DNA of 64,000 nt, taken from contig JAMCWX010000075.1 of NCBI GenBank assembly GCA_023480885.1, positions 1 through 64,000 of the forward strand, given 5' to 3'. The notes beneath the pieces were generated by a model. The model saw only the letters and a program-made list of their open reading frames with translations, ran no database searches and had not been told where the DNA came from. Numbering within the stretch: the first letter of the stretch is position 1; the number at the start of each line of letters is the position of its first letter. The stretch comes from Chloroflexota bacterium (lineage in GTDB: Bacteria; Chloroflexota; UBA6077; FW602-bin22; JACPRP01). Below, one piece after another: positions 8,135-16,918 of this stretch. The position numbers and the translations under genes are program-made.

Positions 8135-10099
8135 CTAGATTTTGAGCGCAAGTTCTAGCGCGGCGCCAGTTCCCGCGATGGCGTGTTGCACCTCTGCCGC
8201 GTTGCCCAATGTGTATGTTTCAGGAACGATGTTCTTGATAGCTTGATAAAGGCTGTCGTCTGACACGTATCCGACGGCCAGAACTACGGTATCAGCAGGA
8301 ATGAATGCGTCCTCTTTGCCGCTGCGAGCCACAACCCCATCGCGTCTGATCTCGGTAACCTCGGCTGGGGCGAGCGTATGCACACCAGATGATTCGAGTT
8401 CTCGACGCAAGACCCACCGTGTGCCAGGGCCAAGCCCTTTCCCCACGCTGGGATTACGTCCCACAAGCGTCACGTCGTGCTTTTGCCCGACGAGGGTAGA
8501 TTCGTTCTCCATCGCGGCAAACTCGCGCAGAAACGATAGTGTGGTGCGATCGGGAGCCCACCTTTGAGCCAGATAGATTGCCGTCTCAACTCCGACGCCC
8601 CCTCCGCCAATGACCGTCGCTCTGGGGCCTACCTGGACTTTGCCTTCCAGGACATCATGGGCAAAGACGACATGCGGCAAGTCGGCCCCACGGATTGCGG
8701 GAATCCGTGGCTTTGCTCCCGTGGTGACGATCACGGCGTCGGGGGCTATGTCTCGCACGAGTTCAGGGGTCACCTCAGTCGCCAGATGAATGTTTACGCC
8801 GGCGCGCTTTACTTGCCGCGAGAGCCAGTATAGAAAGTTGAGAAGCTCGCCTCTCCCCGCTGTGACAAACGATGCTCGCCACTTCCCCCCGAGGTAGCTC
8901 TCTTTGTCGTACAGGCTTACTCGGTGGCCACGCTCAGCGCAACTTAGCGCTGCCTGAAGGCCGGCAATTCCACCGCCGACGACCACGACCTTTCTAGACT
9001 TGGAGGCAGCAGGCAGTGGCGCTCTTTCGGAAACACGACCAACCTTGGGATTCACCAGGCATCGCACCTCCTTCTCCCTCGCCGTCGCGGCATCCAAGCA
9101 CTCGTTGCACGCGACGCACAGGCGGATGTCCTCGAACTCACCCTCTAGCGCCTTGCGAGGCCAATCGGGGTCGGCCAGCGACGCCCTGCCGAGGCTGACG
9201 AAGTCGGCCCATCCCTTGCGGAGGATCTCCTCGGCGATGACAGGATGGTTGATGCGATTGGAGGCTGCGACAAGGGCTTGTGGCTGAACAGCGCTCTTTA
9301 TCTCGCGGGCCAGGAAGGCGAACGCTCCACGCGGAACGTTAGGGGTTAGCTGAGGCACAGAAGTTGCGTGGCTGCCGCCAGTTACGTTGAAAAAGCTGAC
9401 GCCCGCGTCGGCCAGGGCCTTGGCGATCCTTTTCGCCGTTTCGTTAGTGTAGCCCTTGGGCAGGAACTCTCCGCCGTGAAGGCGGAAGAAGACAGGATAA
9501 TCATCGCCTAGTTCCCTCCTGATGCCACGCAGCATCTCCATCGGGAACCGCAGGCGGTTTTCGAAGCTGCCACCCCATGTATCAGTGCGATCGTTAAAGA
9601 CTTCTGAGAGAAAAATGCTGATTCCCCCGCCACCTACGCCAAGGAGGTCGACGGCGTCATATCCAGCCTCTCGCGCTCGCACCGCGCTTTCGATGACGCT
9701 GGCGACCATGCGCTCAATTAATTCTGCTGGAATGGTAGATAGCTTCGGAAAAGTACGCATCTCGTGCAGTGGCCAGATACGTCGTATGCCAATCTGAGCG
9801 TAAATCACGGTGCCGTAATCTTTGGCAGCCTTTACCAGTTCGGCGTGGCGGCGAACGTGTTGCTTGTTTTGAAGCAGAAGCTCAAGCGGACTGGACCATT
9901 CGAAAGGATGGGAGTCGATTATGCCTACTCCCACCATTCCAAAGCCGCCTTTGGCTCGGGCCAGGTAATACTCAATCGCTCGATCAGTTATGCCTTCGTC
10001 CCTGTTGCCCAGATTGGTGTGCATCGCTGGCACCACCAGCCTGTTCTTCACCTTCAAACCCTTGATCGTCGCTGGCTCGAACATCTTTTGTAGAATCAC
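8135..10099 (-). CDS. FMN/FAD/[4Fe-4S] enoate or 2,4-dienoyl-CoA reductase-like oxidoreductase
   Basis: The 654 residues have the layout of 2,4-dienoyl-CoA reductase (FadH), enoate reductase and BaiCD enzymes. An old-yellow-enzyme TIM barrel (about 1-340) contains NRLVVPAMHTNLG and FLSEVFNDRTDTWGGSFENRLRF. A cluster motif follows, C-x2-C-x3-C-x11-C (CVACNEC...RC), and then an FAD/NAD(P) domain with VVVVGGGIAGLQAA and a second GGGGVGVETA. It probably reduces an activated alkene with NAD(P)H. The start is GTG 10099 behind GGGAGGGACCAG. It is the first gene of the leftward pair with the acyl-CoA ligase and is divergent from the ABC-transporter cluster, so both may respond to the regulatory sites at 10227-10370. 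Confidence 0.88.
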   Translation of the reverse strand: MILQKMFEPATIKGLKVKNRLVVPAMHTNLGNRDEGITDRAIEYYLARAKGGFGMVGVGIIDSHPFEWSSPLELLLQNKQHVRRHAELVKAAKDYGTVIYAQIGIRRIWPLHEMRTFPKLSTIPAELIERMVASVIESAVRAREAGYDAVDLLGVGGGGISIFLSEVFNDRTDTWGGSFENRLRFPMEMLRGIRRELGDDYPVFFRLHGGEFLPKGYTNETAKRIAKALADAGVSFFNVTGGSHATSVPQLTPNVPRGAFAFLAREIKSAVQPQALVAASNRINHPVIAEEILRKGWADFVSLGRASLADPDWPRKALEGEFEDIRLCVACNECLDAATAREKEVRCLVNPKVGRVSERAPLPAASKSRKVVVVGGGIAGLQAALSCAERGHRVSLYDKESYLGGKWRASFVTAGRGELLNFLYWLSRQVKRAGVNIHLATEVTPELVRDIAPDAVIVTTGAKPRIPAIRGADLPHVVFAHDVLEGKVQVGPRATVIGGGGVGVETAIYLAQRWAPDRTTLSFLREFAAMENESTLVGQKHDVTLVGRNPSVGKGLGPGTRWVLRRELESSGVHTLAPAEVTEIRRDGVVARSGKEDAFIPADTVVLAVGYVSDDSLYQAIKNIVPETYTLGNAAEVQHAIAGTGAALELALKI

Positions 10100-10226
10100 C
10101 TGGTCCCTCCCTTCAGACCGAGAAAGCGTTTTGCTGCGCTAGAATATCGACACGTTGCGGCCAAGTTTGACAACGTGAAAGTGATTGCGATTGCTAGCCT
10201 TGGCTCAGAAGCCCAATTTCACTCTG

Positions 10227-10370
10227 AGAAATGGCATTTCTATGGCGCTAATGGTAGCACTGAAGTGACAGGTTGTCAAGAGCATTGTGAACTGTGAAAT
10301 GGGCATTCTGAAATGGCTTGACAACGTGCAATAAGGGTGATAATATCCGTGTATTAGAAAATGGATTTCT
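10227..10370 (+). promoter_or_regulatory. array of three AGAAATG-n-CATTTCT palindromes (operator-like)
   Basis: A perfect 15-bp palindrome AGAAATGGCATTTCT lies at 10227-10241. Two degenerate copies follow: TGAAATGGGCATTCT at 10295-10309, just before the -35, and AGAAAATGGATTTCT at 10356-10370, just after the -10. The centres are 68 and 61 bp apart, close to six helical turns. The placement suggests a repressor or activator acting on the 10627 operon and perhaps on the divergent pair at 6486-10099. No regulator gene for it is in the window. Confidence 0.55.
10318..10346 (+). promoter_or_regulatory. promoter of the ABC-transporter/catabolic operon
   Basis: A perfect TTGACA (10318-10323) is followed after 17 bp by TAATAT (10341-10346), overlapping TGATAAT. 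The leader to the first start codon is about 275 bases. The decamer TTGACAACGTG around this -35 is repeated at 10167-10177. Confidence 0.6.
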
Positions 10371-10626
10371 CATAGTGAAATATAACCCTTTCATTGCTGT
10401 CGTCCTGAAATGAAACGGCTCTCGATACCTCACAGGTCTCGCCGCGGCAGTAGATTCTTGTGCACGGCTGCCGAGGTGCGATCGACAGATTGCCCATTGG
10501 TCACGCGTTTGAGTGTGCAACGAGTCCTTCCGCGGAAGGAGGTGGTAGTTTCGGCGCTTTGGTCACGAGGGGCTGCTAACCTGTTCCAGAATCGCGTTCA
10601 AAGTATCTCTAAAGAGGAGGAGAAGC

Positions 10627-11562
10627 ATGAAACGTCTTGCGTTCCTAGCATTGATTCTCGCGATTGTCACGAGCCTTGCTGTCAGCGCTTGCAGCACGCA
10701 GACGGCACCTGCGAGCAAGCCGGCTGCCGATACGCAGGCTAAACCAGCGGCTGACACCCAGGCTAAGCCCGCGGCTGATACTCAAAGCAAGCCGGCTGCT
10801 AGCAGTTCCTCGGCAACGAAGGATGATACCGTCGATAAGATCAAGAAGCGGGGCGAGTTGATCGTGGCGATGACCGGTACAAACTGGGGATTCAATATGG
10901 TCAACCGCAACAACGAAACCATCGGGTATGATGTCGACATAGCTAAGAAGGTTGCGGAGAAGCTTGGGGTAAAGCTCAGCATTCAGTTGCAGAAATGGCC
11001 TGGCCTCATCCCGTCGCTCCAGGCTGGCAAGGTGGATATGATCTCCGCGGGCATGACCATTACCCCGCAGAGGAAGGAGACAGTCGATTTCTCCGACACC
11101 TATGTCAAGGAAGGTAAACTCCTTTTGGTCAATAAGGCCAAACATCCCAATGCCTCCAGCGTAGAGGAGTTCAACAAGCCGGGAATCCAGATAGGCGTGA
11201 CTGCAGGTTCGACCGATGAAACTGCGGCTATGGCGTTCCTGCCCAAGGCGAGTATTCTGAGGTTCGACTCGGGCGTTAGCACCGGCCTTGAGTTGCAGGC
11301 AGGCCGAATTGATGCGATGCCAGCCAATATCGCCTGGGCCAGGATTTACAGTAAGCTGAACGCAGACAAGGTCCGTCTGATTGATAAGCCTTTCCAGCCC
11401 GAGGACTATGGCATTGCTGTCGCAAAGGGAGCGGATTCCCTCCGTGCGGTCGTGAATCAGGTTCTCAAGGAGCTTAAGGCATCTGGCGAATATCAGAAGA
11501 TCTACGACAAATGGTTCGTCACTTTGGACTGGCTCAATGAAGTGGAACTTCTCAAGAAGTAG
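10627..11562 (+). CDS. ABC transporter substrate-binding lipoprotein, polar amino acid family (SBP family 3)
   Basis: The 311-residue protein begins with a lipoprotein signal (MKRLAFLALILAIVTSLAVSAC, lipobox AVSAC, Cys22). A linker contains three copies of the octapeptide KPAADTQA/S. The binding domain has the family-3 features GYDVDIAKKVAEKLGVKL, GKVDMISAGMTITPQRK, VDFSDTYV and GVTAGSTDETAA. It would capture an amino acid or amino-acid-like ligand outside the membrane and hand it to the permease at 11650. ATG start with AAAGAGGAGGAG. It heads the catabolic cluster, so the ligand is probably the substrate degraded by the downstream enzymes. The ligand itself cannot be deduced. Confidence 0.92.
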   Translation: MKRLAFLALILAIVTSLAVSACSTQTAPASKPAADTQAKPAADTQAKPAADTQSKPAASSSSATKDDTVDKIKKRGELIVAMTGTNWGFNMVNRNNETIGYDVDIAKKVAEKLGVKLSIQLQKWPGLIPSLQAGKVDMISAGMTITPQRKETVDFSDTYVKEGKLLLVNKAKHPNASSVEEFNKPGIQIGVTAGSTDETAAMAFLPKASILRFDSGVSTGLELQAGRIDAMPANIAWARIYSKLNADKVRLIDKPFQPEDYGIAVAKGADSLRAVVNQVLKELKASGEYQKIYDKWFVTLDWLNEVELLKK

Positions 11563-11577
11563 GGCATAGATGAAAGG

Positions 11578-11618
11578 TTGTCCTTGGCGACTGGTCACCA
11601 CCGGGTCGCCAAGGACAA
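11578..11618 (+). other. 13-bp perfect hairpin between binding-protein and permease genes
   Basis: TTGTCCTTGGCGA (11578-11590) pairs exactly with TCGCCAAGGACAA (11606-11618) around a 15-base loop. There is no T-run, so it is more likely an mRNA-stabilising or partial-termination structure that keeps binding-protein mRNA above permease mRNA than a full terminator. Confidence 0.65.
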
Positions 11619-11649
11619 TCGGAACTGCTAATAGAAAGGTTGGGGCGGT

Positions 11650-12306
11650 TTGGAAGATTTCTCATTGCCAGTCCTATTGAATTACTTGCCTCTTCTGCTG
11701 TCAGGCCTGCCTGGCACTGTTGGCATCGCTTTCTTCGCCATCTTATGTGGCGTTTTCATCGGCTTTTTTGCAGGGCTGGCTAGGGTCTCGCTTAACCCGG
11801 TCATCAAGCACCTTGCAACGATCTACGTCGAGGTTATTCGCGGTGTCCCATTGCTCGTCATCATCTATCTTATTTACTTCGGCCTCGGCTCGTTCGTGGA
11901 CATTCCGCGTTACGCGGCGGCGGTCATCTCACTCGGCGTTTTTAGCGGCGCCTATGTCGCAGAAATCTTCAGGGCTGCGGTCGAATCTGTCCCCAGTGGC
12001 CAGATGGAGGCCGCCCTATCTGTTGGCCTCACACGAGGCCAGGCGCTCCGCAAGATCATTTTGCCTCAAGCGTTGAAAAGGATGGTGCCTCCCTTAGCAG
12101 GTCAGTTCATCTCTCTGACCAAAGATTCCTCGCTCGCTTCCGTCATCGCTATTCCCGAACTGACCTTGACCACCTATCAGGCCATCACGATGACCTTCCG
12201 TTCATTTCAGTTCTGGATGACAACAGCCTTTATGTACTTTGTGCTTGGCTGGGTATTGCAGCGGGTGGCTCGTTACCTCGAGAGGAGGTTTGCCGTCATT
12301 GATTAG
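11650..12306 (+). CDS. polar amino acid ABC transporter permease (HisM/GlnP type)
   Basis: The 218-residue membrane protein has about five transmembrane segments. It carries the permease EAA motif [36 protein letters not shown] (about 113-149, shown here as the segment after AAVE) and the early [19 protein letters not shown] typical of HisMQ/GlnP proteins. It forms the channel with the ATPase at 12299. The best start is TTG at 11650, giving [10 protein letters not shown] and preceded by AAAGGTTGGGG. Its last eight bases overlap the ATPase gene, which implies translational coupling. Only one permease gene is present, so it probably works as a homodimer. Confidence 0.92.
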   Translation: MEDFSLPVLLNYLPLLLSGLPGTVGIAFFAILCGVFIGFFAGLARVSLNPVIKHLATIYVEVIRGVPLLVIIYLIYFGLGSFVDIPRYAAAVISLGVFSGAYVAEIFRAAVESVPSGQMEAALSVGLTRGQALRKIILPQALKRMVPPLAGQFISLTKDSSLASVIAIPELTLTTYQAITMTFRSFQFWMTTAFMYFVLGWVLQRVARYLERRFAVID

Positions 12307-13021
12307 GTTAATTGGCTTGAATAAATGGTTTGGGAAGCACCACGTGCTGGTAGATATCAACGAACACGTGAAACCTGGCGAGGTGGTAGTGATCATTGGT
12401 CCGAGTGGGTCGGGTAAGACAACCCTGATTCGCTGCATCAATGTTCTGGAGAAAGCGGATAAGGGAGAGATATTCGTGAACGGAGTACCTGTTCACAATC
12501 CAAAGACAAATCTTTGCGAGCTTCGCCAGCAGGTTGGATTCGTGTTTCAGCATATCAATTTGTTTCCACACATGACAGCGCTGGAGAACGTGACTTTTGC
12601 GCCGGCGGAGGTCAAGCTCATGAGCAAGAAGGAAGCAACAGACGTGGGGATGGATCTGCTGAACAAGGTTGGGTTGGCGGAGAAGGCGCATAGTTTTCCG
12701 GGGCAGTTGTCTGGAGGGCAGAAGCAGCGCGTCGCGATAGCGCGAGCGTTGGGGATGCGGCCGAAAGTAGTGTTATTTGACGAGCCGACATCGGCGTTGG
12801 ACCCGGAGATGATCAAGGAAGTGCTGGAGGTAATGAAGCAGCTTGCATACGATGGGATGACGATGGTGGTGGTGACGCACGAGATGGGCTTTGCTCGTGA
12901 GGTGGCGAACCGCGTCGTATTCATCGATCAGGGCAGAGTGGTGGAAGTTGGCACGCCAGAGCATTTCTTCACGAATCCTCAGACGGATCGAGCGAAACTG
13001 TTTCTCAGTAGGATCCTCTGA
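12299..13021 (+). CDS. polar amino acid ABC transporter ATP-binding protein (GlnQ/HisP type)
   Basis: Taking TTG 12299 as start gives [17 protein letters not shown] and 240 residues, the usual GlnQ length. AGGAGG at 12283-12288 is 10 bases upstream, while an upstream in-frame TTG at 12290 would be only one base from it. Walker A is [10 protein letters not shown], the Q-loop [10 protein letters not shown], the signature [15 protein letters not shown], Walker [15 protein letters not shown] and the H-loop [14 protein letters not shown]. The gene overlaps the permease by 8 bp (TTGATTAG). The second half (from about 12640) uses many more GGG, TTG and GTG codons than the first half, an unusual internal change. 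Confidence 0.92.
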   Translation: MIRLIGLNKWFGKHHVLVDINEHVKPGEVVVIIGPSGSGKTTLIRCINVLEKADKGEIFVNGVPVHNPKTNLCELRQQVGFVFQHINLFPHMTALENVTFAPAEVKLMSKKEATDVGMDLLNKVGLAEKAHSFPGQLSGGQKQRVAIARALGMRPKVVLFDEPTSALDPEMIKEVLEVMKQLAYDGMTMVVVTHEMGFAREVANRVVFIDQGRVVEVGTPEHFFTNPQTDRAKLFLSRIL

Positions 13022-13095
13022 TTCGCCAACGCGAAGAATCGCTCCGACGGCGTGGTTTCTGCCGTTGCTTTCAATGTAATGGTGAGGGTGCAATC

Positions 13096-14253
13096 GTGAG
13101 TGATCTTTACATCGCGGGAGTCGAAGAATTCCGCAACAGATTCCCCATCTTTAGGGAAAAGGTATATATTAACAGTTGCTCGAAGGGCGCACTATCGGAT
13201 CTCGTCGTAGAGGCAATTCAGGAGTTCCTGGATACGTGGCGTTTTCGGGGCTCGCCTTGGGAGGTCTGGGGTGAACGCGTTGCCCAGGCTAGAGCAGCGT
13301 TTGCGAACCTTATCGGTGCCGAGCCGAGAGAGATCGCCGTGAGCTTCTGCGCTTCCACGGCGATAAATGCCATAGCCAGCGCTCTTGAGTATAAAGGGCG
13401 ATCCAAGGTGGTGCTGGGCACTCTCGAGTTCCCTACAATGGCTCACATCTGGCTGGCTCAGCGCAAGCGAGGCGCACAGGTCGTGCGCGTGAACGGCAGG
13501 AATCACAGGCTAGAGCCAGAGGATTATGCCGCTGAGATCGACGAAAACACTCTTATCATACCGATGACCCACGTGTGCTATGAGAACGGGTTCAAGACTG
13601 ATATCAAGAAGGTCATTCAACTGGCTCATTCATTCGGAGCGTACGCGTTTGTCGATGCTTACCAATCGATGGGGACAACTCCTATCAACGTGAAGGAACT
13701 CGACGTCGATTTCCTGGTGAGCGGCTGTCTCAAGTACATGCTTGGCCTTCCAGGCATTGCTTTCCTGTATGTAAAATCGGAGTTGATCGAACGGCTAGAA
13801 CCCTGTGATACGGGTTGGCAAGCCCAATCACTGCGCAACATGCTTAACAACGAAGCGCTAGACTACGCTGAGGATGCACGCCGTTTCCAGAGTGGAACGC
13901 AGGCTGCTCAAAATGCTTACGCGGCTCTCGCAGGAATGCAGATGCTTCAGGCAGTTGGCTTGCCAGCGATCGAGGCGTGGATCGGGGAGCTAACGCAGGC
14001 GATTATCGATGGCGCAATTGCCCGAGGAATGCAGGTGCTCACGCCGACTGATAGGCGAGACAGAGGAGCTATGGTTGCGATCCAATCAAAGGATCCGGCG
14101 GCTGCGGTCGCGGCTTTGCAAGAACATGGGGTTATCGCCTCCTGGCGAGGCAGTGCAGTTCGACTTTCTGTGCACTACTATAACGACATGGATGACGTGG
14201 AAGCTGCTCTGCGTGTTCTTGAATCAAACCGCGATTTAATGGTTGGCGCCTGA
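13096..14253 (+). CDS. PLP-dependent class V aminotransferase / desulfurase-like enzyme
   Basis: The 385-residue protein has the class V fold used by cysteine desulfurases, kynureninase-like and isopenicillin-N-epimerase-like enzymes. PLP contacts visible are D187 and Q190 in FVDAYQSMGT and the Schiff-base K213 in LVSGCLKYMLGLPG. The active-site cysteine loop of true cysteine desulfurases is not evident, so sulfur transfer for cofactor synthesis is unlikely. The GTG start at 13096 follows GGTGAGGG. It sits between the transporter and alanine dehydrogenase, a pairing often used to recycle alanine made by a pyruvate-dependent transaminase or lyase. I infer that it acts on the imported compound. 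Confidence 0.8.
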   Translation: MSDLYIAGVEEFRNRFPIFREKVYINSCSKGALSDLVVEAIQEFLDTWRFRGSPWEVWGERVAQARAAFANLIGAEPREIAVSFCASTAINAIASALEYKGRSKVVLGTLEFPTMAHIWLAQRKRGAQVVRVNGRNHRLEPEDYAAEIDENTLIIPMTHVCYENGFKTDIKKVIQLAHSFGAYAFVDAYQSMGTTPINVKELDVDFLVSGCLKYMLGLPGIAFLYVKSELIERLEPCDTGWQAQSLRNMLNNEALDYAEDARRFQSGTQAAQNAYAALAGMQMLQAVGLPAIEAWIGELTQAIIDGAIARGMQVLTPTDRRDRGAMVAIQSKDPAAAVAALQEHGVIASWRGSAVRLSVHYYNDMDDVEAALRVLESNRDLMVGA

Positions 14254-14273
14254 TCGGAAGGAAGTTACAGAGA

Positions 14274-15383
14274 ATGATTGTCGGTATTCCCAAGGAAGTG
14301 AAGAACAACGAGTACCGCGTGTCTTTGACCCCGTCAGGAGTCGACATGTTGGTGAAGGAAGGGCATCGCGTACTGGTCGAGGAGAAGGCGGGCGTTGGAA
14401 GTGGGTTCGGCGACGAAGATTACCGCGCCGCTGGGGCGGTTATCACGGATCGGGATGTGGTATTCTGCGAAGCTGATCTGGTGGTCAAGGTGAAGGAGCC
14501 TATCCCGGATGAATACGATTTCCTGCGCGAACGCCAACTGCTGTTCACCTATCTGCATTTGGCTGCGAACGAGCACCTTACGCGAACGCTGATGAAGAAG
14601 AAGGTGACAGCTATAGCTTATGAGACGGTAGAAACGTTGAATGGTTTCCTTCCGCTCCTCGCTCCCATGAGCGAGGTTGCTGGACGGATGGCTGTGCAGG
14701 TGGCGGCTCACTACCTGGAAAAGGAGAATGGTGGAGCTGGCAAGCTTTTGGGTGGGGTCCCGGGCGTTGCCCCCTGTAGCGTGGTGATTCTCGGAGCAGG
14801 CGTGGTAGGAACGAACGCCGCGCAGATGGCTCTAGGCATGGGAGCGCGCGTTACCCTGATCGAAAGGAATGTCGAGCGTCTGCGATATTTGAGCACAATA
14901 TTGCACGGCAATCTGACTACGCTTGCGGCCGTGGCTCAGAATACCGCTGATGCCGTGAGAAGTGCTGATGTCGTTATTGGCGCTGCCCTTGTGGCGGGGG
15001 CGAAGGCGCCGCGTCTGGTAACGCGTGAAATGATTCGAACGATGAAGCCAGGCGGCGTCATCGTCGACATCTCGGTGGACCAGGGTGGATGCATCGAAAC
15101 CACACACCCGACAACGCACAGTAATCCAACCTACGAGGTAGATGGCGTCGTGCATTATGGTGTATCGAACATGCCCGGTGCGGTACCTCACACGTCTACC
15201 TATGCGCTTACCAACGTTACCCTTCCGTATATCCTAAAGTTGAGCGCGCTGGGCTTTCAGGCTGCAATTCGCGAAGATGGCGAGTTGGCAAAAGGCGTGA
15301 ACGTTTGCGGTGGTCACCTGACTTCAGTCCCTGTTGCCAACAGCTTCGGATTGCCATACGTGCCCCTCACGGAAGTCGCCTAA
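14274..15383 (+). CDS. ald: alanine dehydrogenase
   Basis: The 369-residue protein interconverts L-alanine and pyruvate plus ammonia with NAD. It begins MIVGIPKEVKNNEYRVSLTPSGV, the standard Ald N-terminus. It has K-VKVKEPIPDEY with substrate-binding lysine and arginine residues, HLAANEHLT, the nucleotide-binding VVILGAGVVGTNAAQMALGMGA and SVDQGGCIETTHPTTHSNP with the conserved catalytic histidine and aspartate region. It lies 20 bp after the class V gene and 102 bp before the cyclic amidohydrolase. In this setting it probably removes alanine and regenerates pyruvate for the neighbouring PLP enzyme. Confidence 0.95.
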   Translation: MIVGIPKEVKNNEYRVSLTPSGVDMLVKEGHRVLVEEKAGVGSGFGDEDYRAAGAVITDRDVVFCEADLVVKVKEPIPDEYDFLRERQLLFTYLHLAANEHLTRTLMKKKVTAIAYETVETLNGFLPLLAPMSEVAGRMAVQVAAHYLEKENGGAGKLLGGVPGVAPCSVVILGAGVVGTNAAQMALGMGARVTLIERNVERLRYLSTILHGNLTTLAAVAQNTADAVRSADVVIGAALVAGAKAPRLVTREMIRTMKPGGVIVDISVDQGGCIETTHPTTHSNPTYEVDGVVHYGVSNMPGAVPHTSTYALTNVTLPYILKLSALGFQAAIREDGELAKGVNVCGGHLTSVPVANSFGLPYVPLTEVA

Positions 15384-15485
15384 CACAGGGTCTTAGTCGG
15401 GAAAATCTTTCTGGTTCTTGCAAGTGTGCATAACCTTCATCGAGAATCGTTCGTGAGTTGCGAGAGAAATCTTTGGAGAAAATAA

Positions 15486-16850
15486 ATGCTTGATCTTAAG
15501 ATCGAAAATGGCACCCTTGTGATACCTGGTGTGGGCCTTGCAAACTGTGGGATTGGCATTTCTGACGGCAAGGTCGCGATGCTCTCTACAGAATCGGATC
15601 TTCCCGATGCGAAAAGGGTGATCGACGCCGCAGGAAAACACGTGCTGCCCGGAGCGATAGATCCACATGTCCATTTGGGCGTGGCGGGTCGTTCGTTTGC
15701 GGATGCTTGCCGAACGGAGACGCGTTCTGCCCTTGCGGGTGGGGTCACAACCAGTATAACAAGGGTGCGCGCGAACACTTCATATTTTGAAATGGTGGAT
15801 GGCCTGATCGATCAGGTTGAGGCTAACTCGTCAACCGACGTGATTCTTCATCTACGCGTAGAAAACCAGCAGCAACTGGAAGAGATACCCGAATACATAT
15901 CGAGATTCGGGATCAACTCTTTCAAAGTCTATATGAGTGGTGTCCCGAATGTAATCTCCTCTGTGAGCGACGCGTTCATACTCGATGTCTTCAAGAAGGT
16001 TGCCGAATTGCCGCAGCCAGCAGTTGTGTGCCTCCACGCCGAAAACGCATCAATGGTAGACGCGGCTCTCGAACGCGTGCTGAAGACGAAACCTAATGGA
16101 ACCCTGGCCGATTGGTCTGAAAGCCACCCGAACGAGGCCGAGGAGGAAGCAGTGATACGTGCCTCTTTCATGGCCTCGATAACAGGTGTCCGGTTGTACC
16201 TCGTTCACATTTCTGCGAAGGGCTCGATCAACCGCCTGAGGCAAATCAGACACGAAAACAGAAATGTATACGTGGAGACTACATCGCCATATCTATCGGT
16301 GAGCAACGATGATCCCGTCGGATTCCTGGCCAAGATGGTGCCGCCTGTGCGGAGCAGGGCGGATGTCGAGGCCCTCTGGCTTGGAGTTCGCGATGGGATC
16401 ATCGATTCGTTCGGCACTGACGATACAGCTCGCAAGCGCGAGATGAAGCAGGTGGAAAAGGGGCTGGCAGGCTCGTCTACGGGGTATCCTGCGGTAGGCA
16501 CTCACCTCGTCGCTTTGCTTCACGAAGGGTGTTGCAAACGAGGGATACCTTTGCTTGATATCGTCGAGAAGGCTTCCGCCAATCCTGCGAAGATTTTCGG
16601 TATCTATCCTCAGAAAGGCACTATTGCCGTGGGGAGTGATGCCGACCTCGTGCTTGTCGATCTCGACAAAGAGCAGAAGGTTGATCCATCTCGCCTGCAT
16701 TCTTTCGCTGATTTCTCCATACTGGAGGGCAGGACTCTTAAGGGATGGCCAGTGATGACCGTCAAAAGTGGGGTTGTGGCGGTGGAAAATGGTGAGATCC
16801 TGGTTGATCCAGGCTTTGGCCATTATCTTCGAAGAGAGGCAAAGAGATAA
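15486..16850 (+). CDS. cyclic amidohydrolase (dihydroorotase / hydantoinase / allantoinase family)
   Basis: The 454-residue protein has the dinuclear-metal barrel of cyclic amidohydrolases. The first metal ligands are in GAIDPHVHLGV (about 57-67). A probable carbamylated lysine is in NSFKVYMSG, further ligands are in CLHAENASM and LVHISAKGS, and the catalytic aspartate is in SFGTDDTA. The C-terminus has the usual GTIAVGSDADLVLVDLD strand. It would open a cyclic amide or imide such as a hydantoin, dihydropyrimidine or allantoin. No pyrimidine-biosynthesis genes are near, so a catabolic role is favoured. ATG start behind TGGAGAAAATAA. Confidence 0.85.
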   Translation: MLDLKIENGTLVIPGVGLANCGIGISDGKVAMLSTESDLPDAKRVIDAAGKHVLPGAIDPHVHLGVAGRSFADACRTETRSALAGGVTTSITRVRANTSYFEMVDGLIDQVEANSSTDVILHLRVENQQQLEEIPEYISRFGINSFKVYMSGVPNVISSVSDAFILDVFKKVAELPQPAVVCLHAENASMVDAALERVLKTKPNGTLADWSESHPNEAEEEAVIRASFMASITGVRLYLVHISAKGSINRLRQIRHENRNVYVETTSPYLSVSNDDPVGFLAKMVPPVRSRADVEALWLGVRDGIIDSFGTDDTARKREMKQVEKGLAGSSTGYPAVGTHLVALLHEGCCKRGIPLLDIVEKASANPAKIFGIYPQKGTIAVGSDADLVLVDLDKEQKVDPSRLHSFADFSILEGRTLKGWPVMTVKSGVVAVENGEILVDPGFGHYLRREAKR

Positions 16851-16918
16851 GTACTCAACGGGCCTGATAACATGAGGGAAGTATCAATTGCTGGCGAAAG
16901 GCGGGTTAGGCGAGAGAA

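Noticed and set aside
10410-10742. 110-codon plus-strand frame overlapping the start of the binding-protein gene
   Set aside because: It runs out of frame through the lipoprotein signal region and has no protein-like character.
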